DNA of 64,000 nucleotides from Fremontodendron californicum. Its lineage: Eukaryota > Streptophyta > Magnoliopsida > Malvales > Malvaceae. The first letter of the stretch is position 1; each line of letters starts with the position of its first letter. A model generated the notes under the pieces. That model was not told where the DNA came from. It did not search any database and was given only the letters and a program-made list of their open reading frames with translations. The stretch spans positions 7,760,001 to 7,824,000 of the forward strand of contig JAULJL010000017.1 of assembly GCA_030761205.1 (NCBI GenBank), written 5' to 3'. Below, piece after piece: positions 48,006 to 59,965 of the stretch. The position numbers and the translations under genes are program-made.

Positions 48006-48981
48006 GTTGTAACATTGAGTGTACTGCCCTGCCTTGTCATGATAATAGGTTACTAGAATTAAGAAAAGAGGGGCAAGAAAGATTTTTCTTGCTCATATTG
48101 CACACAAGGATGAGAGTGACAGAGCCTAGTGGGTCAAATTGCAGTAATATTTGGGTGCCAGATGAAACATTATTTTCTGGCCTTTATACTTTGGTGATTG
48201 CTTTAACTAGTGAAAGTTTCGATTAATAATATCGATATTATAAAAGAAAAATGAACCATCCTTCCTTTTAAACCGTTTGATATGACAAGATTATAAGCTA
48301 TCAACCATCAAAATTTCCATTTTTTTGTTCCAATTTTGTTTCTCTATATGTGCAAATGAGATTTATATGAGCTCTACTACACATTCATGGTGGTTAGGAA
48401 TTTTACATTTCGGTTAAGATACAATGGTCAGATTATAATTTCCTTTAGAAACTGTATGTTGTCGTTTAAGTAGGCAAACTGACTGACTGTATATAGCAAA
48501 TAGGTTTGAGGACATTTTCTTGACCCCCTTTGTTTCGGAAACCATTTTGGGTTACAACCTCTAAATGGATATTTTTCCTCCATGGAAAGAAAAACTTTCC
48601 TATCTGTTCCTTCATTCTGTCTCTTTCCCAGAAAATCACAATTTCTGGCAAACAAACAACCCTCCGTTGCATCAGTTTCAACTGCAACTTTTTTGGCACC
48701 AGATTTTTTTTATCCCAGCAATTATCAGCTAAGATCTCAGGTTTTGATCTAATCTCCTTTAACTTTCCAAGCCAAGGTAACTTGATTTCTTCCTTTATTT
48801 TCTTGGTGACAATCAAAGGGTATATGTATATCATATATGATCAGTCCTGGCAAACCATTTTAAGATCAGATGCAATAGAATTTGCATCATTATTATCTGC
48901 TACATCTTGAGAGTAATAAAGGATTGGATATAATATATATCCCATTTGCATGCAAAGGTAAACCATAAAAATTGCATAACA

Positions 48982-49917
48982 ATGGCATTTTATTTCCCCA
49001 TGAGAGCCCAACCAGTAAGAAGTTCAGAGCTTTATGCAGAGAGAATAACCGAAGAACCTCACCCTCACACAAATAATAAAAATGCTCAAACCACCGTCAC
49101 GTTGATGTACCAAACCAATATAGTAGGCTATTGGCGTAGCGTTACGATTTTGTGGTGCAAAAACCTTATGAATTATTCTCTCAACATCATGGTTAATAGT
49201 GCGGAAGGAGATTTTCAATACAGTTGCAAGATTGATCTTAAGCCTTGGCATTTCTGGAGCAAAAAAGGGTACAAATCTTTTGAGGTTGAAGGAAACCAAG
49301 TTGATGTCTACTGGGATCTTCGTTCGGCTAAATTTACCAATGGCCCTGAACCGACATCAGATTATTATGTCGCTCTAGTTGCTGATGAAGAGGTGGTGTT
49401 ATTGTTGGGGGATTACAAGAAAAAAGCTTACAAGCGAACGAAATCAAGACCAGCCTTGGTTGAACCTCTGCTGTATTCCAAGAAGGAAAACGTGTTCGCC
49501 AAGAAGAGTTTTGCGACCAGGGCTAGGTTCGACGAAAGAAGAAAAGAACACGACATTGTTGTAGAGAGTTCAACGACCGGATTAAAAGACCCTGAAATGT
49601 GGATAAGCTTGGATGGGGTCGTGTTGGTTCATGTTAGGAATTTGCAGTGGAAATTCAGGGGTAACCAAACTGTTTTGGTAGATAGGCAGCCGGTTCAAGT
49701 GCTGTGGGATGTGCATGACTGGTTGTTTAGCAGCCCCGGAACAGGCCATGGCTTGTTTATATTCAAGCCGATCGCGGCAGAAGCAGACAGTGACAAAGAA
49801 GGCAGTGGCCATGGAGGAGACAGTGATACCAGCACTGGAAGCAGGTATTATTCTACAACAAGCCCCAGCAACACACCCGAATTCAGTCTGTTTCTTTATG
49901 CATGGAAGATTGAGTGA
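48982..49917 (+). CDS. DUF868 family protein
   Basis: A single uninterrupted exon of 311 residues, the usual intronless form and about the usual size for this plant family. I start at the ATG at 48982 (MAFYFPMRAQP); the frame is open 12 codons further upstream but without an earlier ATG. The family signature is clear: TTVTLMYQTNIVGYWRSVTI and NLMNYSLNIMV near residues 38-75, KIDLKPWHFWSKKGYKSFEV near 82-101, YYVALVADEEVVLLLGD near 130-146, ATRARFD near 179, and DVHDWLFSSPGTGHGLFIFK near 243-262. The C-terminal 45 residues are Ser/Gly/Thr-rich and end SLFLYAWKIE. No signal peptide or membrane segment is obvious. The biochemical role of DUF868 proteins is not established. The gene looks intact. 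Confidence 0.93.
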   Translation: MAFYFPMRAQPVRSSELYAERITEEPHPHTNNKNAQTTVTLMYQTNIVGYWRSVTILWCKNLMNYSLNIMVNSAEGDFQYSCKIDLKPWHFWSKKGYKSFEVEGNQVDVYWDLRSAKFTNGPEPTSDYYVALVADEEVVLLLGDYKKKAYKRTKSRPALVEPLLYSKKENVFAKKSFATRARFDERRKEHDIVVESSTTGLKDPEMWISLDGVVLVHVRNLQWKFRGNQTVLVDRQPVQVLWDVHDWLFSSPGTGHGLFIFKPIAAEADSDKEGSGHGGDSDTSTGSRYYSTTSPSNTPEFSLFLYAWKIE

Positions 49918-51561
49918 GATTCGATTCGATGTCTGCATTCCTCAATTACAGGCAATTTCATGCATGTATATTCTTTAAGTACTGTAAATTATAATCCTAT
50001 AATTTCTTTAAGAATGAAAGTTATTGAAGCAGATAGTCTTTGCTGCTTTGAACTATTCAGAAACCGGTCACATGATTTAGAAACAGTAACATACTTATTA
50101 CATTGTTCATATAAAACCTTTCATCCTGCACACAAAAAAATATCAGATAATATGTACACAATCATCCTCTGTATTGAAAAAGGAATTCCCTGTTATTTAC
50201 ATATATGGTCTTCATTATGCTCCCTTAGGAGTTTCTTTGGTGAAAATGGTTTTCATAGTCATAGCACCAAGATTGATTCTCTTACCTGTTGTGACAATTT
50301 GCAAGACTGAAACACCATATAATGTTGGCTTAGAGAGAAGAATGCATTTATGGACTCTATTGCTGTCATGTTTATCCATCATTTTTCTTGAAACTTCTGA
50401 ATTTAACGGACCTGGGTTTGGCTTTCTCACCCTAGTACTAATAAATGGAAAATTTTAGAAAAAATAAACACACATCTCGAGTACAAGCACTAATACATGA
50501 GAGAAACCAACAAGTATAGAGGTGTTCATGAGCCGGACTTAGGCCCGAAACTTTTTTATTTGCTTGCCCAAGTCCAGCCCGGGCTAGACTCAAAAGATCG
50601 CTTTACTATTTAAAAAATATTAGAATATTAAAAATCATTTTTATATTTTATAATTAAATTTAAATAAAAAATATTTTTTATTAAATGAATAGTAATCCAA
50701 AACAGATCAGATCGGTCCGAATTACAAAAATCCCTATTCAGGCCCTGTCCATTTTCGGCCAGGCCTATCAAGACAGGCGGGCAGCCTAACCCGTGCACAA
50801 GTCTAATTTTATCCTTAATGGAATCCTTTTTTCTGATTTTCTGGAGATTCTACTTTGTTGTATCTTGGGATATAGAGGGGAGTTGCTTATACTGGTTGCA
50901 CTTATGATTAGGCCAGAAAGCAAGGGTACTCAAATGTTGATTGGTCTCATACTACAGGAATAACTTGTAAGTTCCTTTCAAAAGGTCCTGGAGTTTCAAA
51001 CTTCTTTAAAACAGTTAAAATTATTTGTAAGGGAAGTATGATAAACCAGCAAAATCCATCAAGGAGTTTTTAGAATAGGATAATGTACTATAAACCCCTT
51101 AAACTATTGAAAAAAGTTAAATGTGGTAATTTAAATTTTTTTAAAAAAAATCTAATCAGGTGTTCAAAATTACGATCCATCTATCACTTGCACCAGTTAT
51201 TAACATTTCTGTCCTTTTTCAAGCAGATAATATTAATATTTCCACAGAGAACCAAAAGCATCTTCCAAAATAATAGGAACAAAAAAAATGCATTCTGTTA
51301 CCAATACCATGTATACCATTTAGATTTTAGAAGAAAAAGATGTTCAGGAATTTACTAATTTATCATCTGCCTAAAATAAGGGTGAAATCATCTTTGGATT
51401 TATCATTTGAAGGGCAACTCAATTATATCTCATAATTTGATCAGAAGTTAATGCAATAAAGATTGTACATAACTTCTAATGTTGCACAAAAATGGATATT
51501 AAAAGATCCTAAATCTTGTAAAAAGATGCAATTACTAAACGAAAAAACCCGGACACCAATA
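49918..51561. other. Intergenic with one MITE
   Basis: The first ~200 bases are probably the 3' untranslated region of the DUF868 gene. A MITE lies at 50517-50805. The remainder to 51561 is AT-rich with no gene; the end nearest 51561 is the 3' untranslated region of the SFT2-like gene. Confidence 0.45.
50517..50805. mobile_element. hAT-like MITE with GC-rich ends
   Basis: TAGAGGTGTTCATGAGCCGG at the left and AACCCGTGCACAAGTCTA at the right (inverse TAGACTTGTGCACGGGTT). GC-rich arms around an AT-rich core, about 289 bp. The flanking bases do not form a clear duplication. Confidence 0.72.
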
Positions 51562-54500
51562 TCACCTCCCAAAGCATCTCAAAACTGACGAGGCAAGAGT
51601 AGAAGAAAGAAATTTCAATCCAGAAGATCCTCCAGGGAAGTAGGATATAGCATAGTACGACAGTGAAACGACCTAGAAAAGATTGAAGAGGCATCAATTG
51701 CCACTAACTTGTGTTTCCAACACTTTTATTGCAGAATTAGTAATACAACATGAAGTCAATGTTGAAGATTACTTATTGTAACTCGTACGAGGCATAACAT
51801 ATTATAGTACTTAACATCTGTTCAAAAAATTATGCTGGCAAAATACTAAAAGAATTAGGTTATTATCCCCTAGATCTTGGAAGATTGTAGAAGGCATTGT
51901 ATGAATAACAGAATTTACTTAAAAATAAGGCATTCCAAATTGTTAGTAAAACTGCTAGCACACAAAGAAGGCATTCCACAATTTTATAAAACAGGTAGCA
52001 ATCAGCAGTCAGAACAGTAATTTATGCATAACAGCACTTCAGGCTCTTTTTACATGTCAAAAAACTCTAGTTGAAACTGCATTGGCCACTATCCAAGTAC
52101 CCAATTTCCCCAACATGAAGGAAGAAAACCAAAGAAAATACAGATTGATATGGTGCTAATACCTGTAACATGGAGAACAGCACGGAAAGAATGTAACTAT
52201 GAAGCCACATGGAAACATAAATGGTTCCCACCATACTGCAGACAAAACCCAATGTAAAAGGCAGCCTCTGAAAATACAGAAGAAAGAGAGAAAATACAAA
52301 ATATTTTAGGAGGCTGTAAGAAGGAAAATTAAAAGATTACTTCAAATTCAGAGTGGTCTTTAAATAGCAAGTTTTAGTGGTAAAATGTGTACTAAGCACA
52401 AAAGAAAGAAAGTAATGAACTAATATACCTCTCTAGAGGACATGTGCGCAAGCTGATTTCGAGGACCTTTCAAAGCAAAGAATGAGCCAACAATTAATGC
52501 ACAACCGATTGTAAAGCAGATAGCAAACTTCTGCGGCACCAACACCATCACTGGAAGGAACATGGTGAACGCAATGAAGACGAAGAACACTCCAGCAGCA
52601 AGGAGTACGCCAAAGTACATTAAGGATTTACCAGAAGGTACATTGCTACTTGCAGACTGAAAGCTGCCAGGTAAACCTCTGACTCCTTTTGAGACCCTGA
52701 AGAGGTAAATCAGCATCATCATTGAAATATAAGAAATAATGACTACTGAGAAAATATTGAACAAAGCTCAAATAAAAAATAAGCCAGACTGTTCTGATAA
52801 TGAGGCTTTTGCGTCTTCTTATGCTCTACAGAAACCAGAATTTAACTCAAATGATATTCTTATCATCAAGGTAACAAGAAAATTGTGTCCCTCTTAATAT
52901 TATTTGCATAAGCTGTAAAACTACACTTTACACGTAAAGGCAAAAGCACACATATTATCCTTCCTCACATTCACAAGAAATCTATTGCACCCACATGACC
53001 ATACTAATAATCCTCATAAACTACAGAAAGCCATAACCTATTATCAGTGCCAAAGGTAGAATGCACAGGGAGAACCTTTGAAGACACTGGAAGTGAGGAG
53101 GAGAACAGGTAGCCAGAATAAATGGGGCCATCACTAAATTGTAATAGAGTTGAAGGCAACTATGTGAAAAACCTAACTACTTTGCTTGGAAAGCTCACTT
53201 AGGGAATTAATCATGAGCACTTGCAAATGGGGCAACTCAGATTGAAACATTCATGAACTCTTCTTCTGATATATATTGCAATTATTGCCATCCTGCTACA
53301 ATGGAGAAAGAAGATTTGTGTTGGCAAGCTTTTGTAACTTTCTTTTTACAACCCAACAATATCTTAAATATGAACTTTGTCGTACCATGTAACCAAGCTA
53401 CATGAAAAGCAAGATAAATCCTCCATAGGTTTCACCAAACATAGGAAAGTTAAAGAATCCAAACATTGCTACCTTAAGAAGGAATGTTTACTTATCAATA
53501 CTGATCCACCTAAACCATGCACAATAGCGTGCTCCACAATATGTTATCTTTGCCTCTCTTTAGATCATTACTGCTCTGTATCAACCATCCAATAAACAAA
53601 AATAAGATTGCAAAGCCACTAGCTCAAAATGTGGAAGTTGAGAGGCACGTCCCTTCCTTCTAACAAATCTTACCCTCCTTTTCTCAAGATCTAAATCTGA
53701 CTAGTGGTGTAAATAAGTAAAGCTATTCAAGCTACGCTCAATCCGTTCACTATCAAACTTTTCTAATAGTTTTATATATATTGATTATCGAATTCGAGCT
53801 CAAGCTCTATTTGAGTATCAAGCTCCTTACTTGAGAAGATCATATTTGAGCCTAATCGAGTTGAAATAGGTCAAAGTACTTTGGGAGGTCTCTGTACTAT
53901 ATCATCTAGTGTAAATTAATCCATCTACTATAAAATTGAGTAATTTAGTCCTTATTCTTTTTAAATTGAAGCAAAAAGGTAAAATCATTAAGTAAACCGT
54001 TAAAAATGCTGACTTGGTATATGTTTAATTGATGACGTGGATGTCAAATGCTGACATAACACCAATAAAATATATTATTTTAAGATGACGTGGACAAAAT
54101 AAATAACCAAGTTGTTGAAAATACCACATCAAATGTTGAAAATATATTATTTATTTTGTCCATGTCATCATAAATAATATATTTTATTGGTACCACATCA
54201 GTATTTGACATCCACGTCATTAATTAAATATAGGTTAAATGCCGCGTCAGCTTTTTAAACTGTTCACGTTACACCAGTTAGTAATTTTACCTTTTTGCTT
54301 CAATTTGAAAAGAATAAAAACTAAATTACCTAGTTTTATAGTAGAATGACCAATTTGCACCTCCCAAGTACTTTGACCAGTTGAAATTAAGCCTGACGCT
54401 ACACCTGCTCAGCTTGGCTTGATTACACTCCTAAACCTGACACCTCCAAGAAGAGAGTCTCAAATTCTAATCCGTAACTACTTGACCGGAACATATTGCA

Positions 54501-54921
54501 TTTAACCCTTTTTTTCGTTTTTAAAAGGGTAGAATTTTCCTGACAAAATGAACCCGTATTCAATCTAGTTTACCAAACCCAGAAAAAAACCTAACGAATT
54601 AAACCAATAAAACAAAATAAACAACAGAAAGATACCCTTTTGCTACGAAGCAAAGAAAACAATATAAACTCATACAACAAACTGTTATTTACCAAAAATC
54701 AATGCAGAACTCACATGAAATACGTACACGTTAAAGCTGCCACTGACTTTATCGGTGGTGGTACGGACGGCGGCTTCGAGATCGAACCCGAGAGCGGAAG
54801 AATCAGAGTCTTGGGAAGCGGCATAGGCGTTCCAATCCGCCAGCAAAGACGGCGATTTCAGTTGATCGACACCGCTGCTGCTGGGTCCGCCTAGAAACCA
54901 AGACTGCGCCGTGTTCTTCAT
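51562..54921 (-). CDS. SFT2-like vesicle transport protein
   Basis: Four exons on the minus strand, 54728-54921, 52429-52696, 52163-52267 and 51562-51672, encode 225 residues with intron phases 2, 0, 0. The N-terminal third is soluble (residues 1-65: MKNTAQSWFLGG, LLADWNAYAASQD, FDLEAAVRTTTDKVSGSFN). It is followed by VSKGVRGLPGSFQSA, then four hydrophobic segments: YFGVLLAAGVFFVFIAF with TMFLPVMVLV, FAICFTIGCALIVGSFFAL, FTLGFVCSMVGTIYVSMWL, and ILSVLFSMLQVVSLSYYAIS. The tail SSVLRCFGR is typical. SFT2/GOT1-type proteins assist fusion of endosome-derived vesicles at the Golgi. The whole reading frame fits family members in length and order, so it appears intact. Intron 1 is about 2 kb and holds two nested MITEs. 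Confidence 0.94.
53702..54433. mobile_element. hAT-like MITE in SFT2-like intron 1 (outer of a nested pair)
   Basis: Left end TAGTGGTGTAAATAAGTAAA, right end inverse TAGGAGTGTAATCAAGCCAA. The 8 bp flanks AATCTGAC (53694-53701) and AACCTGAC (54434-54441) agree at seven of eight bases. It is interrupted by the Mutator-type element at 53869. Confidence 0.75.
53869..54378. mobile_element. Mutator-type MITE nested in the hAT-like MITE
   Basis: About 510 bp. GGTCAAAGTACTTTGGGAGG at the left is matched by the inverse of ACCTCCCAAGTACTTTGACC at the right, and similarity continues for more than 120 bp (TAAAATTGAGTAATTTAGTC; AAAAGGTAAAAT). The word AGTTGAAAT stands at 53859-53867 and 54379-54387, a 9 bp duplication with one extra base at the left junction. 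A second inverted pair lies at its centre around ATATATTATTTATTTTGTCC. Confidence 0.85.
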
Positions 54922-56317
54922 TTTTTTTTTTTTTTACTTAACTTTGTTTCTCACGTTTTTGCTTTTGGGCTGAAGAAAGCTTGGAATTCGGTGGGTTTAG
55001 ATTAGATCTCTGGAGTTCTCGAGATCTTTGCAGAGGGTTTCGCGCCAGCTTCCGTCGTTAATATTATTACCATCTCTACCGACGGTTTGTTTCATTTTTT
55101 GTTTTTACTCCAGTTTGGAGGGAATTAGGGGCTGTTTGGAAGAAGAGGTAAAATGCATTTTTGATTCAGACTTTTTAAGAAGGGAAAATTATAATAATTA
55201 AGTTTGAATTAGGTTTTCAATTTTTTTTTTTTTTTCTTAACTAAGTTTTAAGACCTCTTTGCTCTACCATCAATTGTTAATGTTAATTAAATTTTTATTT
55301 TTTATTATTTAGATAAAAATATTTAAAAAAATATTAATTAGTGTATAATGATATTTATTAAGATGATATTTATAAAAAAAATTATTTAATGTATTATTTT
55401 TTTTAATTTAATAAAAATAATATATTAAATATAAATAACTAAAAAAAAAAAACTGATATCTAAAATACCGAACCCATATTAAACAAAACAAATCTTTCTT
55501 TTTAACATATCCCCTTTTCATTTCTTTTATCAACAACTTTAATTTGGGGGCTGTCATCTATATTAAAGCTCAAGTACTCAAGTAATGAGCGTGGTGTTGA
55601 CATCTGTCAACATTTTATTGCTTAGCGTCTTTTTTTTTACATAGTTGATTATGCAAAACGATGTCGTTCTATGTCTATTTCTATTACTTTTGGACGTTTG
55701 TTTTGCATTCTCGAGTTCTTAATCCGTGTAAAACGTTTATTGTTAATTCATTAAATACTCACACGTTTATACAGCTGTCCTATCTCATCTTTTAGACCAA
55801 TGGATAAAGAGGAGTCCGCCTGAAATATTTACTGTAGATACATTAAATACTCACGCGTTATACAACTGTCGCTTTTCTTCAATAATTAATTCGCTCTGCA
55901 TTTATTTTTTACGCGTTTGTACATTAAATGCTTACTTCTTCTTCCTCTGTTGTTCTTACAAAGGTTCGTCTCTCTCCTTACCGCTTCATTTTTCGTTGCT
56001 ATCCTTCATGAATAACATTTCTTGAGCATTTTTTTGACAGTTTGAACCAATCTCGGACCTAGCTATCTCTAGACCAGGTGAGTTAACTTAACCCCGTCAG
56101 TAAAATCAAGCTCTCTTTTTTGTTTTTTGATGGGTTTGATTGAATACGCAAACTTTGTCTTGTTCTTTTTTTTTTTAATTGTTGAAGGCAAAGGAAAGAG
56201 AAAGGGACAGGGACAGGGACAGGAAAGAAGAAAGAGAAAAAGATCGGGTTGAGAAAAGGTTCTGGTATGTAAGCTTTTCTGTGTTTTGCTTGTTCTTTTT
56301 GAATTTTTTATATTCCA
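54922..56317. other. Region between SFT2-like gene and CCD1 fragment
   Basis: The first ~170 bases are the 5' untranslated and promoter region of the SFT2-like gene (minus strand). Bases 55760-55870 contain a small repeated phrase (CATTAAATACTCAC, ACAACTGTC). A purine-rich stretch at 56187-56260 (AAAGAGAAAGGGACAGGGAC...) gives an Arg/Glu-rich open frame with no family resemblance. Confidence 0.45.
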
Positions 56318-58829
56318 AGTTTAGTTCTTTGAAGCTTTTCTCTGTTTTGATTGTTAAGCTTATGTATGATTCTTCACAGCCTCAACATTATCTGTCGGGT
56401 AACTTCGCTCCCACTCCTAACGAAACTCCTACCACCAAAGATCTTCTTGTCAAAGGCCACCTCCCTGTAAGCAAATGCTACTATTACTTCTACTTTACTT
56501 TTTGAGCTCAACTACCTACTACAATCTTTCATCAAAAGTCTCTGTTCGTTAGATACGGAAGACATTTTTTTTTTTGTTACTTCTTTTCTTTGACTAAAGG
56601 GTTTACCTTTACTATTGCTTCGTTTGGTACGTGGTTTTAATTGGATTAATTAAATGGTTTTAGTTTTGTTCAATATTCTATTATTTGTGTGTTTCTTAGT
56701 GATATTTTCTGTTTCTTCAGGAATGCTTGAATGGTGAATTTGTCAGGGTTGGGCCCAACCCCAAGTTTGCCCCTGTGGCTGCATATCACTGGTATGTATA
56801 TGTCCAACCCATCTGTTTTTCTTGTGCATCAAGTTTCAGTTTTGATTTATTAACCATGTATCATGACATCTAATTCCTTTTTTATTTTATTTTAATTTCT
56901 CTGTCTACAGGTTTGATGGAGATGGGTATGTTAACTTCACTTAACCATTTATATAACAATAGTTCATTTCTTTGAAATTTATATTGTAAACATAAAATAT
57001 ACAAACAAATCAAATGTGTTGCTTTAGTTGCCTCCTGGTTCTCTGAATAACAGTGATGTTTTGTCTTAATTAGCATGGATCTATTTATTGCACCAACTAT
57101 GTGGATGCTTGTCAAAATACCAGTTCAGATCTTGTTCTTTGCTTCATACCTTTACTTAATACGGTTGCATGATATAACAGAAATGACATAAATTAAACTG
57201 TTAATTCTGAATTTTGCAGAATGATTCATGGCATGCGCATCAAAGATGGAAAGGCAACATATGTCTCTCGATATGTGAGGACATCACGCCTTAAACAAGA
57301 AGAGTTTTTTTGGGGGGGCAAAATTTATGAAGGTATACCTTGCAAGTTACCTTCTTGACAGGGAAAGGTTGAAAAGTGTTGACTGATTAGTTCTAATTAG
57401 TGAACTTTTTTTTTTATTATATTGCTATTTGGAAGGGAATATCCTTCATGAATTAATGGATATAAAGCATTCAAAGTTGTACTGCCTATTCTTTAATTTC
57501 ACTGACCTGCTCCTACGTGGTGTGACCTTATGAAACCTAAATAGCAATAGCCTGCACAGTTCCATGACTTTAAGACAAGCATTAAGATCTTAATTTTAAC
57601 TGTAGAAAACCTCTGTTGCAAATGCTTATCTAGGACATGTCACTTTCATCTTCTTTTTTTTTTTTTTTTGGCCAAACATTATCCTCTTCTTGAATATGTC
57701 ATTTTGCAGGTCGGAGACCTTAAGGGACTATTTGGATTGCTCATGGTCAATATACAGAAGCTGAGAGAAACTGCTAAAGTGTTAGATCTATCATATGGAT
57801 ATGGGACAGGTAAATTTGTTGAGTCTGTTTCTGCTGAAATGCAAGATAATGCATTGAATTCAAGGCATGCGCTTTCAGCAAGTTCCATCATATGCAGTTG
57901 CATAAAAAATGGATTTTCTTATTGCTTATGCATGATGTCTGTGATGCCTTTATGCTTTATCTCTGTTGTGCTAGTATTTGTATGCCCTGGTGTCTTTCCA
58001 TATATAGAAAGCAAAGATATGGCTGAATGGTTCTAAGATCCCAATGTTATTTCTCCAAACCATCACAGGAAGGAAATGTTAGTGAAACACTGAGTGAGCT
58101 AGAGTAGATTATGGATTACATTCTTCATTCTGATACATTTAGTTGATCTGGTACCCTTGGGGAAGGGAACTCCCAAAACTTGTTTGTCCCTCAATTTATT
58201 CCATGTATCTATCATTATCAATAGTAGTTTACCTGTTTCAAATTGCTTGTCTTATAGATGTGAAACTTTGACCTGGCATATCATCATTTTACAGCTAATA
58301 CAACTCTCATATATCATCATAGGAAACTTCTGGCACTTCAAGAGGCAGATAAACCTTGTAAGTTTGTCTTCTCTCTTTCAGTTTTGTTTTTTAAGAAAGA
58401 ACGAGGGTCAAAGATGCTAAAATTCACATTTATTTGCAATTCTTTTTTTTTTTTACTAGGATTTTTTTCTTCAATGAAACTTGGGTATTAAATTGTAATC
58501 CCTGTTGCAACATGCAGATGTCCTCAAAGTTTTGGAGGATGGAGATCTCCAAACTCTTGGCATGCTTGATTATGACAAGCGGTTGGCACATTCCTTCACT
58601 GCTCATCCAAAAGTTGATCCAGTCACTGGTGAGACTCATCATTTTTTTTTTGGGTAATTGAGACTCATCTTTTAAAAATGAAATCAGTAAGATATTAGTT
58701 AGAGAGTGGTAAAAATGCTTTTGATTTATGAGATTTCTGCATGCAGGTGAGATGTTTACGTTTGGCTATTCACATATGCCACCATATATCACATACAGAG
58801 TTATTTCAAAAGATGGTTTCAAAAATTAA
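56318..58829 (+). pseudogene. 5' fragment of a carotenoid cleavage dioxygenase 1 (CCD1) gene
   Basis: Exons fall at about 56318-56466 (VKLMYDSSQPQHYLSGNFAP), 56721-56791 (ECLNGEFVRVGPNPKF), 56911-56925 (a 15-base exon completing WFDGDG), 57220-57332 (MIHGMRIKDGKATYVSRYVR), 57710-57809 (VGDLKGLFGLLMVNIQKLRE), 58295-58357 (KLLALQEADKP), 58518-58628 (VLKVLEDGDLQTLG ... SFTAHPKVDP) and 58747-58829 (EMFTFGYSHMPPYITYRVIS). CCD1 enzymes cut carotenoids and apocarotenoids at double bonds in the cytosol. This copy cannot: a T run of seven instead of six near 57305-57311 shifts the frame relative to the family, and the gene stops at KDGFKN, before about 60% of the protein and three of the four iron-binding His. 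The first His (TAHPK) remains. The N-terminus is poorly conserved and its start uncertain. Confidence 0.87.
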
Positions 58830-59079
58830 TTAAAAATTTCCCTTGGTGTTCTTTTGTTTCTAATTTACTTTTTTTTTCTTTTCCATATCATGTTAAATTT
58901 CAACATTGTGTAAAGCTGTTGTTTATCAGATTTTCATTGTATAAGTTTACGTTTTTTACCATGGCTTTGTTGAGACAAGGATGAGGTTGCAAATCCATTC
59001 ATGTGTATCTAATATATTGCTTCGCTCCAAATTGTTGAGACAAAGATGAGATTGCAATAGGTTAAATTAAAATAAAAAT
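58830..59079. other. Breakpoint region after the CCD1 fragment
   Basis: Homology to CCD1 ends abruptly after GATGGTTTCA. The following AT-rich DNA contains a ~20 bp phrase repeated with changes (GACAAGGATGAGGTTGCAAA at about 58974, GACAAAGATGAGATTGCAAT at about 59039). Confidence 0.5.
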
Positions 59080-59965
59080 AATTATATATATATATTTCAA
59101 GTAGATTGGGTGCAAATCTTAAATCGATCTGTGACTCAACGTGCGACCTATGCCTTTAAATATATTATTTTAAATTAAAATAAAAATAATTAATAAAATA
59201 ATTTTTTTAACTTTTTTTTTTCGAGCCGTTCGAGTACGGATCCTAAATAGATCCGTAAGTCAATGTGTGGATTAACCCTTTTAAATACATTATTTAAAAA
59301 TATAAAAAACTAATTAATAAAATAATTTTTATCATTTTTTTCTCATGCAGGGCAGGTACGGATCCTAAACTAACTCGTGAGTCAATTTGCGGATCAACAC
59401 TTTTAAATACATCATTTAAAAATAAAATAAAGTTAAATCAAATCAAAAACTAAAAATAATTAATAAAATCAAAAAGTTTTTTAAAAAAATTCCAAACGAG
59501 ATCATTACGAATCCTAAATCGACCCGCGAGTGAACGTATGGGCCAATCCTTTAAATACATCATTTAAAATAAAAATAATTTTTTATTTTAACTTTTTTTC
59601 TCGAGCGACTAGGGTACAGATCCTAAATAAACCCACGAGTCAATGTGTAAACCAATTTTTTAAAATATATCATTTAAAAATAAAATAAAAACAAACACGA
59701 AAAACTAAAAATAATTAATAAAATATTTTTATTTTTTTCCAAACGAGTGGGTATAGATCTTAAATCGATCCGCGAGTCAAAATGCATATCAACTCCTTTA
59801 AATACATCATTTAAAATAACGGGTGGGTACGGATCCTAAATCGATCCGCGAGTCAAAATGCGTCTCAACTCCTTTAAATACATCATTTAAAAATTCATAC
59901 AAAAAATTCATTTTTTTTACTTTTTCCCATGCGAGTCGAGTACGAATCCTAAATTGATTTACGAA
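59080..59965. repeat. Degenerate tandem repeat, core ~70 bp, about eight copies
   Basis: A core resembling GGGTACGGATCCTAAATCGA followed by TCCGCGAGTCAA, TGCGNATCAACTC and CTTTAAATACATCATTTAAA recurs at about 59107, 59228, 59352, 59500, 59611, 59748, 59822 and 59935. AT-rich linkers of varying length (AAAATAATTAATAAAATAAT and similar) separate the cores, so the period ranges from about 75 to 145 bp. No coding potential. Confidence 0.82.

Larger units (their letters stand above)
46889..48981. other. Intergenic region with two MITEs
   Basis: Apart from the elements at 47036 and 47472, this holds no recognisable gene. Bases 48300-48940 contain open frames on both strands without recognisable similarity; those nearest 48980 are probably the promoter and 5' untranslated region of the DUF868 gene (TATAATATATATCCC at about 48929). 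Confidence 0.45.

Noticed and set aside
48428..48910. Open frames of 75-126 codons on both strands upstream of DUF868
   Set aside because: No similarity, overlapping antisense frames, no splice logic; more likely promoter and untranslated DNA.
56179..56270. Arg/Glu/Asp-rich frame upstream of the CCD1 fragment
   Set aside because: Purine-rich simple sequence without ATG at its head; it does not match the CCD1 N-terminus or another family.
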